A stretch of 64,000 nucleotides of DNA from Streptomyces sp. NBC_00582 (lineage in GTDB: Bacteria; Actinomycetota; Actinomycetes; Streptomycetales; Streptomycetaceae), in the NCBI RefSeq assembly GCF_036345155.1, contig NZ_CP107772.1, positions 5,704,001-5,768,000 of the forward strand. Direction: 5' to 3'. The position numbers were made by a program, and so were the translations under genes. Shown here one piece after another: positions 8,895-17,852 of the stretch (position 1 is its first letter; each line of letters begins with the position of its first letter). The notes beneath the pieces were generated by a model. That model ran no database searches, was not told the origin of the DNA, and was given only the letters and a program-made list of their open reading frames with translations.

Positions 8895-10028
8895 TCAGCT
8901 CAGGCCGTCGATCGTGGTACGGACCTTGGAGATGATCGCGTCGGGGATCGGCGCGTAGTCGATGCCCGAGAGGATGCCCTGGCCCTCGGTGGAGGCGATG
9001 TAGGTCAGGAACGCCTTGGTGGCGGGCAGGGTGGCGGCCTTGTTGCCCTTGTCGCAGACGATCTCGTACGTCACCAGGGTGATCGGGTAGGCGCCGTCGG
9101 CCTTGGTGGTGTAGTCGAGCTGGAGCGACAGGTCGCTGCCGGTGCCGACGACCTTGGCGGCCGCGACGGCCTTGGTGGCACCGTCGGAGGACGCCGCGAC
9201 CGGGGCGGAGGCGCCGGTGTCGATCGAGACGACACCGAGGCCGTCCTTGGCGTACGACAGCTCCATGTAGCCGATCGCGCCGTTGGTCTGCTTCACACCC
9301 TGGGCGACACCGGAGGAACCGGCGGCGGACTGGCCGCCCTTGGCCTGCCAGGCCTTGCCACCGGAGTACTTCCAGTCGCTCGGGGCGGCGGCGATCAGGT
9401 ACTTGGTGAAGTTGTCCGTCGTGCCCGACTCGTCGGAGCGGTGGTACGGCTGGATCTTCAGGTCGGGAAGCTTCGCGCTGGGGTTCAGCTTCTTGATCGC
9501 GGCGTCGTTCCAGTTGGTGATCCTGCCGTCGAAGATCTTGGCGATCGTGGACGCGTCGAGCACCAGGTTGTCCACGCCGGAGACGTTGTACGCGACGGCG
9601 ATCGGGCCGGCGACCATCGGGAGGTCGATGCCCTGGCCGCCGGAGCAGACCGACTTGGAGGCGGTGACCTCTTCGGGCTTCAGCGCGGAGTCCGAACCCG
9701 CGAAGGCGACCTGGCCCTGGGTGAACGCGGTGACGCCGGCGCCCGAGCCGGAGCCCTTGTAGTTCACCTGGACACCGGAGCAGGCCTGCGTGAAGTTCTT
9801 CACCCAGGCGTCGATCGCGTTCTTCTGTGCGGAGGAGCCGTCGGCCAGGAGCTGGCCCTTGGCGTCGTCACACTTGATCGAGCCGGCGGCGGCGGTCGCG
9901 GACGAGCTGCTGCTGCTGTTGCCGCTGGAGCCCGTGTCGTCGGAACCGCACGCCGTGAGGGCCAGGGCGCCGGAGACGGCGAGAGCACCGAGGGTGAGGG
10001 CCCGCCGGTTCATGCGCTGAAGCTTCAC
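8895..10028 (-). CDS. pstS: Phosphate-binding lipoprotein PstS
   Basis: A 377-residue extracytoplasmic binding protein that delivers phosphate to PstCAB. The GTG at 10028 is preferred over the ATG at 10013 because AAGGA lies 10 nt upstream and the MKLQRMNRRALTLG start is typical. Lipobox LTAC ends at Cys27. Phosphate-contact segments are visible: YKGSGSGAGVTAF, FAGSDSAL and HRSDESGTTDNF. It is first gene of the operon and preceded by PHO-box repeats, so PhoR-PhoP induction under phosphate limitation is expected. Confidence 0.96.
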   Translation of the reverse strand: MKLQRMNRRALTLGALAVSGALALTACGSDDTGSSGNSSSSSSATAAAGSIKCDDAKGQLLADGSSAQKNAIDAWVKNFTQACSGVQVNYKGSGSGAGVTAFTQGQVAFAGSDSALKPEEVTASKSVCSGGQGIDLPMVAGPIAVAYNVSGVDNLVLDASTIAKIFDGRITNWNDAAIKKLNPSAKLPDLKIQPYHRSDESGTTDNFTKYLIAAAPSDWKYSGGKAWQAKGGQSAAGSSGVAQGVKQTNGAIGYMELSYAKDGLGVVSIDTGASAPVAASSDGATKAVAAAKVVGTGSDLSLQLDYTTKADGAYPITLVTYEIVCDKGNKAATLPATKAFLTYIASTEGQGILSGIDYAPIPDAIISKVRTTIDGLS

Positions 10029-10150
10029 TTGAGGGAGATCCTTCCAGTAGCCGCCGTCCTGAATTCGGCGGCGTGCGAAAGTCATGGGTGGCACGGACGA
10101 GGTCGTCGAACCGCGCACCGCACCGGGTAAGGCCGAAATTAGGCAGATGA

Positions 10151-10190
10151 GGTGAAGGCGCCTACGGGCACGAGTGAACGGCGGGTGAAC
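10151..10190 (-). promoter_or_regulatory. PHO-box direct repeats upstream of pstS
   Basis: On the minus strand four 7-mers occur in 11-bp register: GTTCACC (10184-10190), GTTCACT (10173-10179), a degenerate CCCGTAG (10162-10168) and CTTCACC (10151-10157). This is the known architecture of Streptomyces PhoP operators, made of 11-bp direct repeat units starting GTTCACC. It lies about 125-160 bp upstream of the pstS start. Confidence 0.88.
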
Positions 10191-10252
10191 CCATGGGGAA
10201 GGCCCGGTTAGGTCACGGAACGCTTACGTTGAGGACACGGCGGGGTCCCGGG

Positions 10253-10687
10253 TCAGGCGAGGCGCATGGTGTTCAGGAGGGCGTCGACGAGGTCGCGGTC
10301 GCGGGGCTGGGTGAGACGGGTGCGGGCCGTCGTCGGGGGCAGCCACAGGAGGCGGTCTACCTCGTCGTTCGGGCTGAAACCGCCGGACACGGCCTCCGCC
10401 GCCCAGTACCGGACCTCCTTGGGCCGCCCGTTCGCGTGGTAGCTGACGGTCGGGAGCGCCGCACCGGGCGCGGCCCTGTACCCCGTCTCCTCCTCGACCT
10501 CGCGCAGGGCACCGGCCAGCGGGTCCTCCCCCCGCTTGAGCTTGCCCTTCGGGTGTGACCAGTCGTCGTACTTCGGTCGGTGGACGAGGCACACCTCCAG
10601 TTCACCGCCACTCCGCGCGCGGCGCCACAGGACGCAGCCCGCGGCCTGTACGGGGGTCTGCGAGGGGGTCCGGTTCGGGGAACTCAC
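10253..10687 (-). CDS. Nudix hydrolase (MutT-like)
   Basis: A 144-residue Nudix protein that hydrolyses a nucleoside-diphosphate-linked substrate. The Nudix box is intact: GKLKRGEDPLAGALREVEEETGY (residues about 47-69) with the REVEEET metal-binding helix. The 5' region QAAGCVLWRRARSGGELEVCLVHRPKYDDWSHPKG resembles the N-terminal domain of mycobacterial MutT1, but the C-terminal phosphoglycerate-mutase-like domain of MutT1 is absent. It lies between the CHAD gene and pstS on the same strand. Confidence 0.92.
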   Translation of the reverse strand: MSSPNRTPSQTPVQAAGCVLWRRARSGGELEVCLVHRPKYDDWSHPKGKLKRGEDPLAGALREVEEETGYRAAPGAALPTVSYHANGRPKEVRYWAAEAVSGGFSPNDEVDRLLWLPPTTARTRLTQPRDRDLVDALLNTMRLA

Positions 10688-10861
10688 TGGTCCTCACCGC
10701 CTGGCTTTCCGACGTTCCGTGGTCCTGGCCCGATGTCTTCCCGGCCGCCTGTCCTCCTGTTTACGGGCTGCTGTCCCGCGCCTTACGGCGAGGTGTCCGT
10801 GACGTGCCGACCTCTGCTGTTCTACGACACGATGTCCGCGGCGCGCACCTCGGCACCGTCG

Positions 10862-12046
10862 CTACGGCGTCCCCACGCTCTGCTTCTGCCAGCAGTGCTG
10901 GAACGCGTACCGCGCCGCCTCCACCTCATGCCGCTGGTCGGCGTGCAGCACACCGAGCGCGTACGCGGTGGCCGGCGCGATCCGGGGCGTACGGGCCGCC
11001 TGGGCCGCGGCGCCCGCCGCCTCCGACGCGTCCCGGTGCCGGTCGAGGGCCTGGCCCGCGGTGATCAGCCGCACGTCCAAGGGGGCCCCGGCGCCGTGCA
11101 GGACCTCGCAGCCGTACCGGTGCAGCCGCAGCAGCAGACGGACCTGGTGCCAGGGGGCGTCCTGGGGGTGTGGGGCCGGGTCCGGGGAGAGGCCGTGGAT
11201 CAGGGCCTCCGCGTTGTAGGGGCTGCCCGCGGTGAGGAGGGGGAGGGCGGCGACGGCGTCCGCGAGGCGTTCCTCGGCGGCGGCGGCCAGGGGGCGCAGG
11301 TCGGTGGCGGTGGCGGCGGGGGTGAGCGGGACCTCGCTGGCCAGCACGGCGACCTGGTCGGCGACCGCGTGGAAGCGGGAGGAGCCGAGGGCCTGGAGGG
11401 CGGTGCTGTGGGCGCGGGTGCGGGCGAGGGTGAGCTGGCGGTCGAGGAGGGCGCCTGCCTTGGCGGCGCCGACCGTGAGGTTGCCGCGGTCGGGGGCCGC
11501 GAGGGTGGTGCGGGTGGCGGCCGCCGCTCGCTGCGGGACGGATGCCGCCCCGGCGGCGCGACCGCCCGCGGCCGCGCCGGTGTCCGGGGTGCCCGCTGTC
11601 TGGGACGGGACCGGCGTCGACCCCGACAGGCGGTGCAGGGCGAGCAGCAGGCGCTCCAGACGGGCCTCGTACGCGTGTTCAAGGGCGAGCGTGCCGGAGA
11701 GCCAGGCCAGTTCCGGGCGGATCTTCTCCGACCACTCGGGGTCGAGGAGCGGGCGGAAGGTGTGCAGGCTGCCACTGATGCGGCGGGCCGTGCGGCGCAG
11801 GGAGCGCGCCGCGTCGACGGCGGCCTGGACGCCGCCCGCCGCACCGGGGGACGCGGGTCCGGCGGCCGACGCCGCACCCGCCGCCGTACCGCCTCCCGTC
11901 TCCCGGTGCAGCCGCAGCGCGCGCAGGAAGTCCGTGGCCTGGGCCCGCAGATAGCCCGCCAGGGCGTCCCCGGTCACAGGACCGGGGACAGAACCGGGGA
12001 CGGGCCGGGCGGCGGGGTCCGTCAGGTCATGGTGTTGCTGTGCCAC
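10862..12046 (-). CDS. CHAD-domain protein
   Basis: A 394-residue helical protein of the CHAD family, whose conserved histidines and basic residues bind polyphosphate. Histidine/Arg-rich helices are seen ([48 protein letters not shown]). Its start overlaps the end of ppk by 20 bp on the same strand, so the two are co-expressed, supporting a polyphosphate-granule role. The central region is Ala/Thr/Gly-rich and low complexity. Specific activity unknown. Confidence 0.85.
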   Translation of the reverse strand: MAQQHHDLTDPAARPVPGSVPGPVTGDALAGYLRAQATDFLRALRLHRETGGGTAAGAASAAGPASPGAAGGVQAAVDAARSLRRTARRISGSLHTFRPLLDPEWSEKIRPELAWLSGTLALEHAYEARLERLLLALHRLSGSTPVPSQTAGTPDTGAAAGGRAAGAASVPQRAAAATRTTLAAPDRGNLTVGAAKAGALLDRQLTLARTRAHSTALQALGSSRFHAVADQVAVLASEVPLTPAATATDLRPLAAAAEERLADAVAALPLLTAGSPYNAEALIHGLSPDPAPHPQDAPWHQVRLLLRLHRYGCEVLHGAGAPLDVRLITAGQALDRHRDASEAAGAAAQAARTPRIAPATAYALGVLHADQRHEVEAARYAFQHCWQKQSVGTP

Positions 12047-14387
12047 GCCGGCGCCTCCGGGCGTCTATGAGCATCTCCTGGACGTTGCGCAGGGGTTGGC
12101 CGTCCGGGTCGGTCGCGTGCCGGGTCCACTCGCCGTCCGGACCGAGGTGCCAGGACGCGGTGGAGTCGGACATGCCGGTCTCCAGCAGCCGGTTCAGGGC
12201 CGCCCGGTGGGCCGGGTCCACGACCCTGACCATGGCCTCGATACGGCGGTCGAGGTTGCGGTGCATCATGTCGGCGCTGCCGATCCACACCTCGGGCTCG
12301 CCGCCGTTGCCGAAGGCGAAGACCCGGGAGTGCTCCAGGAAGCGGCCGAGGATCGAGCGGACCTTGACGTTCTCCGACAGGCCGGGCACGCCCGGGCGCA
12401 CCGCGCAGATGCCGCGCACCCACACGTCGACGGGCACGCCCGCCTGGCTGGCCCGGTACAGGGAGTCGACCAGGGCCTCGTCGACGATCGAGTTGACCTT
12501 GATGCGGACGTACGCCGGACGCCCCGCGCGGTGGTGCTGGATCTCCTTCTCCACCCGGGAGATCAGGCCGTCGCGCAGCGACTTGGGTGCGACGAGGAGA
12601 CGGCGGTAGGTCTCGCGGCGCGAGTAGCCGGAGAGCCGGTTGAACAGGTCCGAGAGGTCAGCGCCGACCTGCGGGTCCGCAGTGAGCAGCCCGAGGTCCT
12701 CGTAGAGCCGGGCCGTCTTCGGGTGGTAGTTGCCGGTGCCCACGTGGCTGTAACGCCGTAGCGTCTCGCCCTCCTGACGGACCACCAGGGACAGCTTGCA
12801 GTGCGTCTTCAGGCCGACGAGGCCGTAGACGACATGGCAGCCGGCCTCCTCCAGCTTGCGCGCCCACTTGATGTTGGCGTGCTCGTCGAAGCGGGCCTTG
12901 ATTTCGACCAGGACGAGGACCTGCTTGCCGGACTCGGCCGCGTCGATCAGCGCGTCCACTATCGGGGAGTCGCCGGAGGTCCGGTACAGGGTCTGCTTGA
13001 TCGCGAGGACGTCCGGGTCGGCCGCCGCCTGCTCCAGGAACGCCTGCACGGAGGTGGAGAAGCTGTCGTACGGGTGGTGCAGCAGCACGTCGCGGCTGCG
13101 CAGCGCGCCGAAGATGTCAGGGGGGGAGGCGGACTCCACCTCGGCGAGGTCACGGTGCGTGCCGGCGATGAACTTCTTGTACTTCAGCTCCGGCCGGTCG
13201 AGGCCGTGGATGCGGAAGAGACCGGTGAGGTCGAGCGGGCCGGGCAGCGGGTAGACCTCCGCCTCGGAGATCTTCAGCTCGCGCACCAGCAGGTCGAGCA
13301 CCTTGCGGTCGATGGACTCCTCGACCTCCAGGCGCACCGGCGGGCCGAACCGGCGCCGCATGAGCTCCTTCTCCAGGGCCTGGAGCAGGTTCTCGGCGTC
13401 GTCCTCCTCGACCTCCAGGTCCTCGTTGCGGGTGAGCCGGAACGCGTGGTGCTCCAGCACCTCCATGCCCGGGAACAGCTCCTCCAGATGGGCGCCGATG
13501 ACGTCCTCGATGGGGACGAACCGGCCCGGGGAGGCCTCCAGGAAGCGGGACAGCAGCGGCGGCACCTTGACGCGCGCGAAGTGGTCGTGACCGCTCACGG
13601 GGTTGCGTACGACGACCGCGAGGTTCAGGGAGAGACCCGAGATGTACGGGAACGGGTGCGCGGGGTCGACGGCCAGCGGGGTGAGGACCGGGAAGATCTG
13701 GTGCCGGAAGAGCGTGAACAGGCGCGCCTGCTCCTTCTCGGTCAGCTCGTTCCAGCGGACCAGGTGGATGCCCTCCTCCGCGAGCGCGGGGGCGACGTCC
13801 TCGTGGTAGGTCGCGGCGTGCCGGGCCATGAGCTCGCGCGAGCGGGCCCAGATCATCTCCAGCACCTCGCGCGGCTGCAGCCCGGACGCGGAGCGGGTCG
13901 CCACGCCCGTCGCGATACGGCGCTTCAATCCGGCCACCCGGACCATGAAGAACTCGTCCAGGTTGCTGGCGAAGATGGCGAGGAAGTTCGCCCGTTCGAG
14001 CAGCGGTGTGTTCGGGTCCTCGGCGAGTTCGAGCACCCGCTCGTTGAACGCGAGCCAGCTGCGCTCCCGGTCGAGGAAGCGGCCCTGCGGGAGCTGGACC
14101 CCGTCGGCCTGCGCTTCCTCGTACGCGTCGAGGTCGGCGTCGATGTCGGGTTCCAGATCGGAGACCGCGGCCGCGACGGTGTGCGGGCGGTGCGCGGCTA
14201 TGGAGCCCACGGAGGGCTGCGCGTGCTGGACATCGGCCTGAGGGGCGTGTGACTGGCTCATGTACCCATTCTTCCGCGCCAGCAGCGATACGGGCGCGTC
14301 AGAACGTGCCGGCGGGAGCAGGGCGGGCTGCCCGTCGGGGTCGTTCCCCTCGGAGGGCGGCGAGGCCTCGGGTACGGCGGGCTTCAT
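12027..14387 (-). CDS. ppk: Polyphosphate kinase 1
   Basis: A 786-residue PPK1 that makes polyphosphate from ATP reversibly. The order of domains is typical: N-terminal helical ([20 protein letters not shown]), head domain, and two phospholipase-D-like catalytic domains with the autophosphorylated His in [23 protein letters not shown] and the second in [11 protein letters not shown]. The ATG at 14387 gives a 42-residue polar extension; an ATG at 14261 (MSQSHAPQ) is the alternative start. ppk is a known PhoP target in Streptomyces, but I see no convincing PHO box here. Confidence 0.96.
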   Translation of the reverse strand: MKPAVPEASPPSEGNDPDGQPALLPPARSDAPVSLLARKNGYMSQSHAPQADVQHAQPSVGSIAAHRPHTVAAAVSDLEPDIDADLDAYEEAQADGVQLPQGRFLDRERSWLAFNERVLELAEDPNTPLLERANFLAIFASNLDEFFMVRVAGLKRRIATGVATRSASGLQPREVLEMIWARSRELMARHAATYHEDVAPALAEEGIHLVRWNELTEKEQARLFTLFRHQIFPVLTPLAVDPAHPFPYISGLSLNLAVVVRNPVSGHDHFARVKVPPLLSRFLEASPGRFVPIEDVIGAHLEELFPGMEVLEHHAFRLTRNEDLEVEEDDAENLLQALEKELMRRRFGPPVRLEVEESIDRKVLDLLVRELKISEAEVYPLPGPLDLTGLFRIHGLDRPELKYKKFIAGTHRDLAEVESASPPDIFGALRSRDVLLHHPYDSFSTSVQAFLEQAAADPDVLAIKQTLYRTSGDSPIVDALIDAAESGKQVLVLVEIKARFDEHANIKWARKLEEAGCHVVYGLVGLKTHCKLSLVVRQEGETLRRYSHVGTGNYHPKTARLYEDLGLLTADPQVGADLSDLFNRLSGYSRRETYRRLLVAPKSLRDGLISRVEKEIQHHRAGRPAYVRIKVNSIVDEALVDSLYRASQAGVPVDVWVRGICAVRPGVPGLSENVKVRSILGRFLEHSRVFAFGNGGEPEVWIGSADMMHRNLDRRIEAMVRVVDPAHRAALNRLLETGMSDSTASWHLGPDGEWTRHATDPDGQPLRNVQEMLIDARRRRRGTATP

Positions 14388-14505
14388 TCACCGAGCGTCG
14401 CAAGGTCGTCTGAACCGGTGGTTACGGAGACATGGCGTGCGGGATATCGGGGAGCGGCTCGCGGGGGTCGGTGCCGGCGCGGGGGCCGCGGGCGGTGCCG
14501 GGGGG

Positions 14506-14554
14506 CGGGGGTGCGTACGGCCGTCTCCCCCGCGGAGGGACGTACGCACCCCCG
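14506..14554 (-). terminator. Hairpin downstream of the ABC-2 permease gene
   Basis: 14-bp perfect inverted repeat (14506-14519 with 14541-14554), 21-nt loop, 14 bp after the permease stop on the minus strand. No U-tract. Confidence 0.6.
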
Positions 14555-14567
14555 GGCTCGGGGTGGC

Positions 14568-15578
14568 TCAGGCCGTGCGGCGGCGCAGCAGCCAGTGGAC
14601 GGCGGCGGTGGCGAGGGCGGTGACGGCGAGGAGGATCCCGGTCTCGACCAGGTGGATCGGCCAGTAATGGGACTCGGGGTGGTAGGAGGCGTAGTAGCCG
14701 GTGACGCCCAGGTCGTCGAGGCAGCGCCGCGTCTCGGCGGCCCCGCTGTCGCACCGCCAGTACGCGAAGTTCGCGACGGGCCGGCCGTGGACCAGCGCGC
14801 CGTTCTCCACCTGCCACGCGCCGTCGGGGATGGAGGGGCCGCCGATCGTCTTCGAGGTGCTGGTCACGGTGGGCCACAGATCCTCGCGGAACTGCGCCAG
14901 CGCGAAGCCGAGCGCCCAGGTCACGCCGACGGCGGCGGCGAGGGCGGGCAGCGTGCGGCGGAGCAGGAACGCGCTGAGCGCGCCGACCGCGAGCGCGCAG
15001 AGGACGTACGCGACGGCCCCCGGACCGCGGCCGGGGTAGGCGTCGCCCATCCACTGGTAGGACAGCAGATCCTGGTTGTCGGCCCAGATCCAGCTGTACA
15101 GCAGGACCAGGCCGCCGGTGCTCGTGGTCAGCACCAGCGCGGGGACGCCGAGCTTGGCGGTGAGCCAGCGCAGGGGCGTGACGCCCTGCGTCCACGCGAG
15201 GTGCGCGGTGCCGTTCTCCAGCTCGCGGCCGATCAGCGCGCCGCCGGCGAAGGCGGCCACGGCGAGGAAGGAGTACCTGAGGAACAGGCCGATCAGGCTC
15301 ATGCCGTTCTCGAAGCCCCTGCCTCCGGTGATCGTCATGCCGCACAGGCGCCGGCCCGCGCCGCCGCAGGCCTCCAGCGCCGCGCGCTCGTCGCCGGCGG
15401 CGACCGTGCCCAGCCACACCAGGCAGCCGCCCGCGCCCACGACGACGAGCGTCCAGACGACGAGCGCGGTGCGGTGAAGCCGCAGGACCGTGCGGACGGT
15501 GCCCCAGGAGACGCCATGGCCCGAGGCCTCGGCGGAGGCCTGCGGGGCGCTGGGCCTCGGGTGGACTACGACGGTCAT
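14568..15578 (-). CDS. ABC-2 type transporter permease-like membrane protein (orphan)
   Basis: A 336-residue protein with about six membrane segments. The ATG at 15578 is preceded by a perfect AGGAGG at good spacing; the open frame continues far upstream but only through repeats. The segment GRELENGTAHLAWTQGVTPLRWLTAKL is typical of Streptomyces ABC-2 permeases. These are usually encoded with an ATPase and a GntR regulator, and here no ATPase gene precedes it: that place is taken by GC-rich tandem repeats. A loop between membrane segments 5 and 6 carries a Cys pair (WRCDSG..RRCLDD). Substrate unknown. Confidence 0.8.
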   Translation of the reverse strand: MTVVVHPRPSAPQASAEASGHGVSWGTVRTVLRLHRTALVVWTLVVVGAGGCLVWLGTVAAGDERAALEACGGAGRRLCGMTITGGRGFENGMSLIGLFLRYSFLAVAAFAGGALIGRELENGTAHLAWTQGVTPLRWLTAKLGVPALVLTTSTGGLVLLYSWIWADNQDLLSYQWMGDAYPGRGPGAVAYVLCALAVGALSAFLLRRTLPALAAAVGVTWALGFALAQFREDLWPTVTSTSKTIGGPSIPDGAWQVENGALVHGRPVANFAYWRCDSGAAETRRCLDDLGVTGYYASYHPESHYWPIHLVETGILLAVTALATAAVHWLLRRRTA

Positions 15579-15989
15579 ACGGCGGCCTCCTGGGCGGGGG
15601 ACGGGGAGAGATCGGCGGGGGCGGGGCGCCGGGGTGAGCCGGGCGGGCCCGGTGTGTGTGGGGAGGGGGAGAGATGGGCGGGGGTGGGGCGCCGGGGCGG
15701 GCCGGGTGAGCCGGGTGTGCGTGGGGACGGGGAGAGAGCGGCTGGGGTGGGGCGCCGGGGCGGGCCGGGTGTGTGGGGGGAGGGGGAGAGAGGGGCGGGG
15801 GCGGGGCGCCGGGGCGGGCCGGGTGTGTGGGGGGAGGGGGAGAGAGGGGCGGGGCGTGGCGCCCGGGCGGCCCGGGTATGCGGGGGCGGGGTCACGCCAG
15901 GGCCACGCGGTGCCGGGGACCGACCGGCTCCCGGAAAATTTGTGGGCCGGATCGTGAACCGATCGGCGGGGCCGGACCGATGAGGGGTT
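15579..15989. repeat. GC-rich imperfect tandem repeat between divergent genes
   Basis: This 411-bp gene-free stretch holds five imperfect tandem units. Each is anchored on GGCGCC followed by a G-run, at periods of 63, 63, 54 and 53 bp (anchors near 15627, 15690, 15753, 15807 and 15860). The units contain many runs of four or five G on the + strand. The minus-strand frame through them encodes a Pro/Arg-rich low-complexity peptide with no start signal, so it is read as non-coding. It separates the permease gene from the sigma-factor operon. Confidence 0.75.
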
Positions 15990-16532
15990 GTGAGCGAAAC
16001 GAGAAGCGACGGGGATCTGCTGCGGGCCATCGCGGCGGACGCGGACCGTCACGCCTTCGAGGAGCTGTACCGGCGGTACGCGCCGTGGCTGACCGCGCGG
16101 ATGCGCGGCCGCTGCGCCGACGCCGGGATAGTCGACGACGTCGTACAGGAGACGTTCCTCGCGGTGTGGCGGGGCAGCGCCCACTACCGCGAGGAGGGCG
16201 ACGTGGCGGGCTGGCTGTGGCGCATCGCCGCCCGCCGGCTGGTCGACGCCCTGCGCGGCGACGGCGCCCGCGGCCGGTTGCGCCAGGCCCTGTCGCGCCT
16301 GCGCCACCGCGACGAGGTCTCGGCGGAGGAGCGCGTGCTCGCGGGGGTGGAGCACGGCGATCTCGCCGGGGCCCTCACCCGCCTCTCGCCGGAGTTGCGG
16401 GCCGTCCTGCAGGCCACCGTCATCGACGGGCTCACCACCAGGGAGGCCGCGGTCCTGCTCGGCATCCCGCCCGGCACGGTCAAGACGCGGGCCCTGCGCG
16501 CCCGCAAGCAACTGCGGGAGGCGCTGGCATGA
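15990..16532 (+). CDS. ECF-type RNA polymerase sigma factor
   Basis: A 180-residue sigma-70 family protein with region 2 (FEELYRRYAPWLTARMR...IVDDVVQETFLAVWRG) and region 4 (LSPELRAVLQATVIDGLTTREAAVLLGIPPGTVKTRALRARKQL). The GTG at 15990 follows GAGGGG. It begins a chain of overlapping genes that includes a zinc-finger anti-sigma factor and an ABC transporter, so it probably controls that operon. No ECF-type bipartite promoter was identified because upstream DNA is repetitive. Confidence 0.93.
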   Translation: MSETRSDGDLLRAIAADADRHAFEELYRRYAPWLTARMRGRCADAGIVDDVVQETFLAVWRGSAHYREEGDVAGWLWRIAARRLVDALRGDGARGRLRQALSRLRHRDEVSAEERVLAGVEHGDLAGALTRLSPELRAVLQATVIDGLTTREAAVLLGIPPGTVKTRALRARKQLREALA

Positions 16533-16828
16533 GGCGGATCGTGGACGGGTCGCGCGTCGGCCGCGCACCCCGGCGGCGTACCGGCCGCACCGGCTGTGCG
16601 GCCCCGCGCCGCTACGCGCAGACGGAGGCCGCCGCCCGCGCGGGAGACCGTGCGCGATGGCACCGCGCCGAGCAGCCGGGCACGCACGCGGCAGCGGCCG
16701 ACGGCTCGTACGCCGCTGCTGCCGACACCCATCCGGGCGTGGGCAGCGACGGCTCGTACGCCGCTGCTGCCGACGCCCACCCGGGCGTGGGCATCGAAGA
16801 GCACCAGCCGAGGGAGGCACAGGCATGA
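16529..16828 (+). CDS. Possible small repetitive protein linking sigma and anti-sigma genes
   Basis: An open frame of 99 codons whose ATG overlaps the sigma-factor stop (ATGA) and whose stop overlaps the anti-sigma start (ATGA). The product is Arg-rich at first, then has two 16-residue repeats, DGSYAAAADTHPGVGS and DGSYAAAADAHPGVGI, encoded by 48-bp tandem copies at 16700-16795. No family is recognised. The paired overlaps favour a translated frame, but it could be spacer DNA that happens to be open. Confidence 0.4.
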   Translation: MRRIVDGSRVGRAPRRRTGRTGCAAPRRYAQTEAAARAGDRARWHRAEQPGTHAAAADGSYAAAADTHPGVGSDGSYAAAADAHPGVGIEEHQPREAQA

Positions 16829-16851
16829 GCGAGGGAGGCACAGGCATGACG
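16810..16851 (+). repeat. Tandem duplication of a ribosome-binding site and start codon
   Basis: Two 21-bp units (16810-16830 and 16831-16851), each with GAGGGAGG followed by ATG at optimal spacing. Both ATGs (16825, 16846) are in frame with the anti-sigma gene, so it has two equivalent start sites giving products differing by 7 residues. Confidence 0.85.
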
Positions 16852-17691
16852 TGGCATGTGGCGGAGGAGGATCTGCGCGCCTACGCCCTCGGCGAGCTGG
16901 CGCCGCCCCTGCTGTGGTCCGCCGACACGCACCTCACCCGGTGCGCCGAGTGCAGGGCCCGGCTCGCGGCCGCTGCCGACCCGGTGGCGCTGGACGCCGC
17001 CTGGGAGCGGCTGGACGCCGAACTGGACGCGCCCCGGCCGAGCCCGACCGAGCGGCTGCTGGTGCGCATCGGCGTGGCCGACCACACCGCGCGGCTGCTG
17101 ACGGCCACCCCGGTCCTGCGCCGCTCCTGGCTGCTGTCGGTGCTGTTCCTGCTGGTCATGACGGTCCTGGCGGTGCGGGTCGCGGATGTGCCCGCGCTGT
17201 TCCTCGCCCTCGCGCCGCTGCTCCCGCTGGCCGGCGTCGCCCTGTCCTACGGCCCCGCCCTCGACCCGACGTACGAGATGGCCGTCGTCGCCCCGCTGCA
17301 CGGCTTCCGCCTGCTGATGATCCGCACGGTCGCGGTCCTCACCGCGGGCCTCGCCCTCAACGGCCTGGCGACGCTCGCCCTGCCGGGGTACGGGCTGATG
17401 GCGCTGGCCTGGCTGCTGCCCGCGCTCGCCCTGACCACCACGGGCCTCGCGCTCTCCGCCCGGCTGGGCCCGGTCCTCGCGCCCGCCCTGGTCGGCGGCG
17501 CCTGGCTGACCCTGCTGCTCGTGGCGCACGCCCAGGCGCAGAGCCCCACCAGCACCCTCGCCCCCTTCACCGCCGTCGGCCAGTCCGCCGCGGCCGGGGT
17601 GACGGTCCTCGCCGCCCTGCTGCTCTACCGGACCCGGGACCGCTTCGACGCCCGTCCGCTGGCCGGCTTCGCGGACGGAGGCACGGCATGA
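16825..17691 (+). CDS. Membrane anti-sigma factor with zf-HC2 zinc finger
   Basis: A 288-residue protein (281 from the second ATG at 16846). The N-terminal anti-sigma domain carries the zinc-binding HxxxCxxC motif (HLTRCAEC; His29, Cys33, Cys36 from the second start). After about 90 residues come six hydrophobic segments, more than the single helix usual for zf-HC2 proteins. It probably holds the upstream ECF sigma factor at the membrane until a signal arrives. Start duplication is described separately. It is followed by a 4-bp overlap to the next open frame. Confidence 0.88.
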   Translation: MSEGGTGMTWHVAEEDLRAYALGELAPPLLWSADTHLTRCAECRARLAAAADPVALDAAWERLDAELDAPRPSPTERLLVRIGVADHTARLLTATPVLRRSWLLSVLFLLVMTVLAVRVADVPALFLALAPLLPLAGVALSYGPALDPTYEMAVVAPLHGFRLLMIRTVAVLTAGLALNGLATLALPGYGLMALAWLLPALALTTTGLALSARLGPVLAPALVGGAWLTLLLVAHAQAQSPTSTLAPFTAVGQSAAAGVTVLAALLLYRTRDRFDARPLAGFADGGTA

Positions 17692-17852
17692 CCCGCCGGG
17701 AGGACCCCGCTCCTCCGCAGCCCCTTCTCTCCCTCCTTCCAGGCGGCAGGCGCCTTCATTCGCCCCACCCGGACGGCAGGCGCGGCCCGACACCGCCCCG
17801 TCCCTCGCCCCCCGCCCCGCCTTCCCACCGCACTCTCAGGAGCCCCGCGTGA
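17688..17852 (+). CDS. Possible 54-residue Pro-rich linking ORF
   Basis: An open frame whose ATG overlaps the anti-sigma stop (ATGA) and whose stop overlaps the GTG of the ABC ATPase gene (GTGA). The product is Pro/Arg/Ser-rich with no known domain. It may merely carry ribosomes across a 156-bp gap to the ATPase gene. Existence as a protein is uncertain. Confidence 0.3.
   Translation: MTRREDPAPPQPLLSLLPGGRRLHSPHPDGRRGPTPPRPSPPAPPSHRTLRSPA

Noticed and set aside
14568..16847. 759-codon minus frame upstream-extending the ABC-2 permease
   Set aside because: The extension runs through tandem repeats and opposite the sigma-factor gene; a perfect AGGAGG marks the real start at 15578.
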